A DNA stretch of 64,000 nucleotides from Pholis gunnellus. Lineage: Eukaryota > Chordata > Actinopteri > Perciformes > Pholidae. The stretch is taken from assembly GCA_910591455.2 (NCBI GenBank), contig OU342819.1:15044262-15108261 (forward strand), written 5' to 3'. Below, piece by piece: positions 62,978 through 64,000 of the stretch (its first letter is position 1; each line of letters begins with the position of its first letter). Below the pieces are notes generated by a model. The model was not told where the DNA came from and made no database searches. It saw nothing but the letters and a program-made list of their open reading frames with translations. The position numbers were made by a program, and so were the translations under genes.

Positions 62978-64000
62978 GCATTTTGACATTATATAACCAC
63001 TGTTATGGCAAAACACAGTTAATCTCTAGTCATCCCTAGTCTTGTGGGTGTCCATCACAGTTTACTGCTATAAAAAGGGTGACTTGTGCAGAGATAGAGA
63101 AGAGGAATAAGACTGGCCATATGCCAATTTATTGGCTCAGATTAAGTGCAACACACTGCTTTCAAAAATTGTGGAAACATTGGAAAATAGAAATTACCAA
63201 AGGGCTTAATACAGGACAATGTCAGTTTCTACATAAGCACACTTTAAAATGTCCATCCTGATACTTGTAACTTCTTGAGATGATACACAGTGGGATCTCT
63301 GATTATGTATAATCTTTGGTTGTAGCCTCCTCTCAAATGTGTCCCCTGCCGACCACTGTGCACCATTTCTAGCTGTGAACTAATCAAATCAAAGCAGAAC
63401 AGTGGCTCTATGCCAGTGGTTTCTGGTCAAACTGACTTCAAACAAAGCAGCACAAAGCAGTGTGTCAGCTTCTGCAACATCTTCCCGGTGTTTATCGACT
63501 TCCTGGGTAGTTTAATACCAGAAAAGTTATTTGAACATCCCCACTCTCCCACTGACAGCAGGTATGAAGCCACCAAATAAAACAAGAAAGAAAATAAGAT
63601 ATGTTCTGGAAACTAACAAGGGAAATTTAAAACAAATCTTTAAATCTTATCGTATCTCCTCCCTAAATGTTTTTGACATCATAGAAAATGGCTTGAGGGG
63701 CATATGTGTTTTGGTTGGGCAGCATGAAATGCTGTTTGTTTCCCTACCATCCAGCTGATTTTAAGCATTGTGTTGATTTTAATCAGTAACCAGAGAAATG
63801 ATGTCCAACCAATAGCCACAGGGTGAAAATTCATTATCTCTGGCGTTTGTGCCAAGGGAGCCCGAGTGGGATTTCAGCGACACAGAGAAGTCAAAAAACT
63901 CATGTGTGGCATGAGAAAATTGCCAAAAAGGTTCAAAGGAAGAGTAGAATTAAATTTAAAAAAATAGGACAAATGGAAGTAGAAAAAGAACGCAGTTTCA

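Larger units (their letters stand above)
40624..64000 (-). other. csmd2: Upstream CSMD intron, incomplete at the window edge (at least 23.4 kb)
   Basis: The exon preceding Sushi 1 should encode the end of CUB 1, with a TLWFTTDF-like strand and a G-F-K-x-Y-E end. I looked for it on the minus strand up to 64000 and did not find it, so this whole stretch is best read as one intron. It contains the (GA)n tract at 40627-40688, a hAT-like element, the CpG-rich-core element, a repeat tail, an inverted-repeat element, several CA and AT microsatellites and a G-rich tract at 60901-60944. Open frames at 51562-52053, 55545-56090 and 61318-61611 have no recognisable domain. Confidence 0.75.

Noticed and set aside
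40624..64000. Expected exon for the end of CUB 1 upstream of Sushi 1.
   Set aside because: No minus-strand sequence resembling the W-F-T-T-D-F strand with splice sites was found; it is probably beyond the window.
1..64000. CRISPR arrays, operons, ribosome binding sites or other prokaryotic systems.
   Set aside because: The window is vertebrate intronic DNA with spliced exons; tandem repeats are microsatellites without spacers.

Overview
This window looks like vertebrate, ray-finned-fish genomic DNA: AT-rich, dense in CA/GT, GA and TA microsatellites, with short coding exons flanked by canonical GT-AG splice sites and separated by large introns. Two dispersed repeats match, from memory, repeats common in spiny-rayed (percomorph) fish: an inverted-repeat element at 62564-62977 and LINE/SINE-like tails at 3585-3650 and 47486-47550. 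Percomorph is therefore the likely clade (inference). There are no bacterial-type features.

I could support only one gene. It is a CUB-and-Sushi multiple domains (CSMD) gene on the minus strand, so transcription runs from high to low coordinates. Five consecutive exons are visible: 40429-40623 (a complete Sushi/CCP domain), 36512-36719 (first two thirds of a CUB domain), 3723-3835 (rest of that CUB domain), 1763-1840 (a short linker exon) and 19-106 (the rest of the linker and the start of the next Sushi domain). Splice phases agree at all four junctions (1, 2, 1, 1), giving 226 whole codons without a stop. The domain order Sushi-CUB-linker-Sushi matches Sushi 1, CUB 2 and the start of Sushi 2 of the family. 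Remembered paralogue sequences favour csmd2 over csmd1 or csmd3. The family call is secure and the paralogue call is moderate.

The rest is intron: over 23.3 kb upstream of the first visible exon (40624-64000), 3.7 kb (36720-40428), 32.7 kb splitting the CUB domain (3836-36511), 1.9 kb (1841-3722) and 1.7 kb (107-1762). The introns hold microsatellites and several fossil non-coding elements. These are a hAT-like element with a near-perfect 8-bp target duplication (48464-49052), an element with terminal repeats resembling the fish TAGGGCTGGGC type and a foreign-looking CpG-rich core (50222-51046), the inverted-repeat element at 62564-62977, two LINE/SINE-like tails and two small local duplications.

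I found no CRISPR, tRNA, rRNA or autonomous transposon gene, and no evidence of an undescribed system. The most interesting local observations are the CpG-rich cargo-like core of the 50.2-51.0 kb element, a 62-base (CT)n microsatellite serving as the polypyrimidine tract of an exon, and the deeply phase-conserved split of a CUB domain by a 32.7-kb intron.
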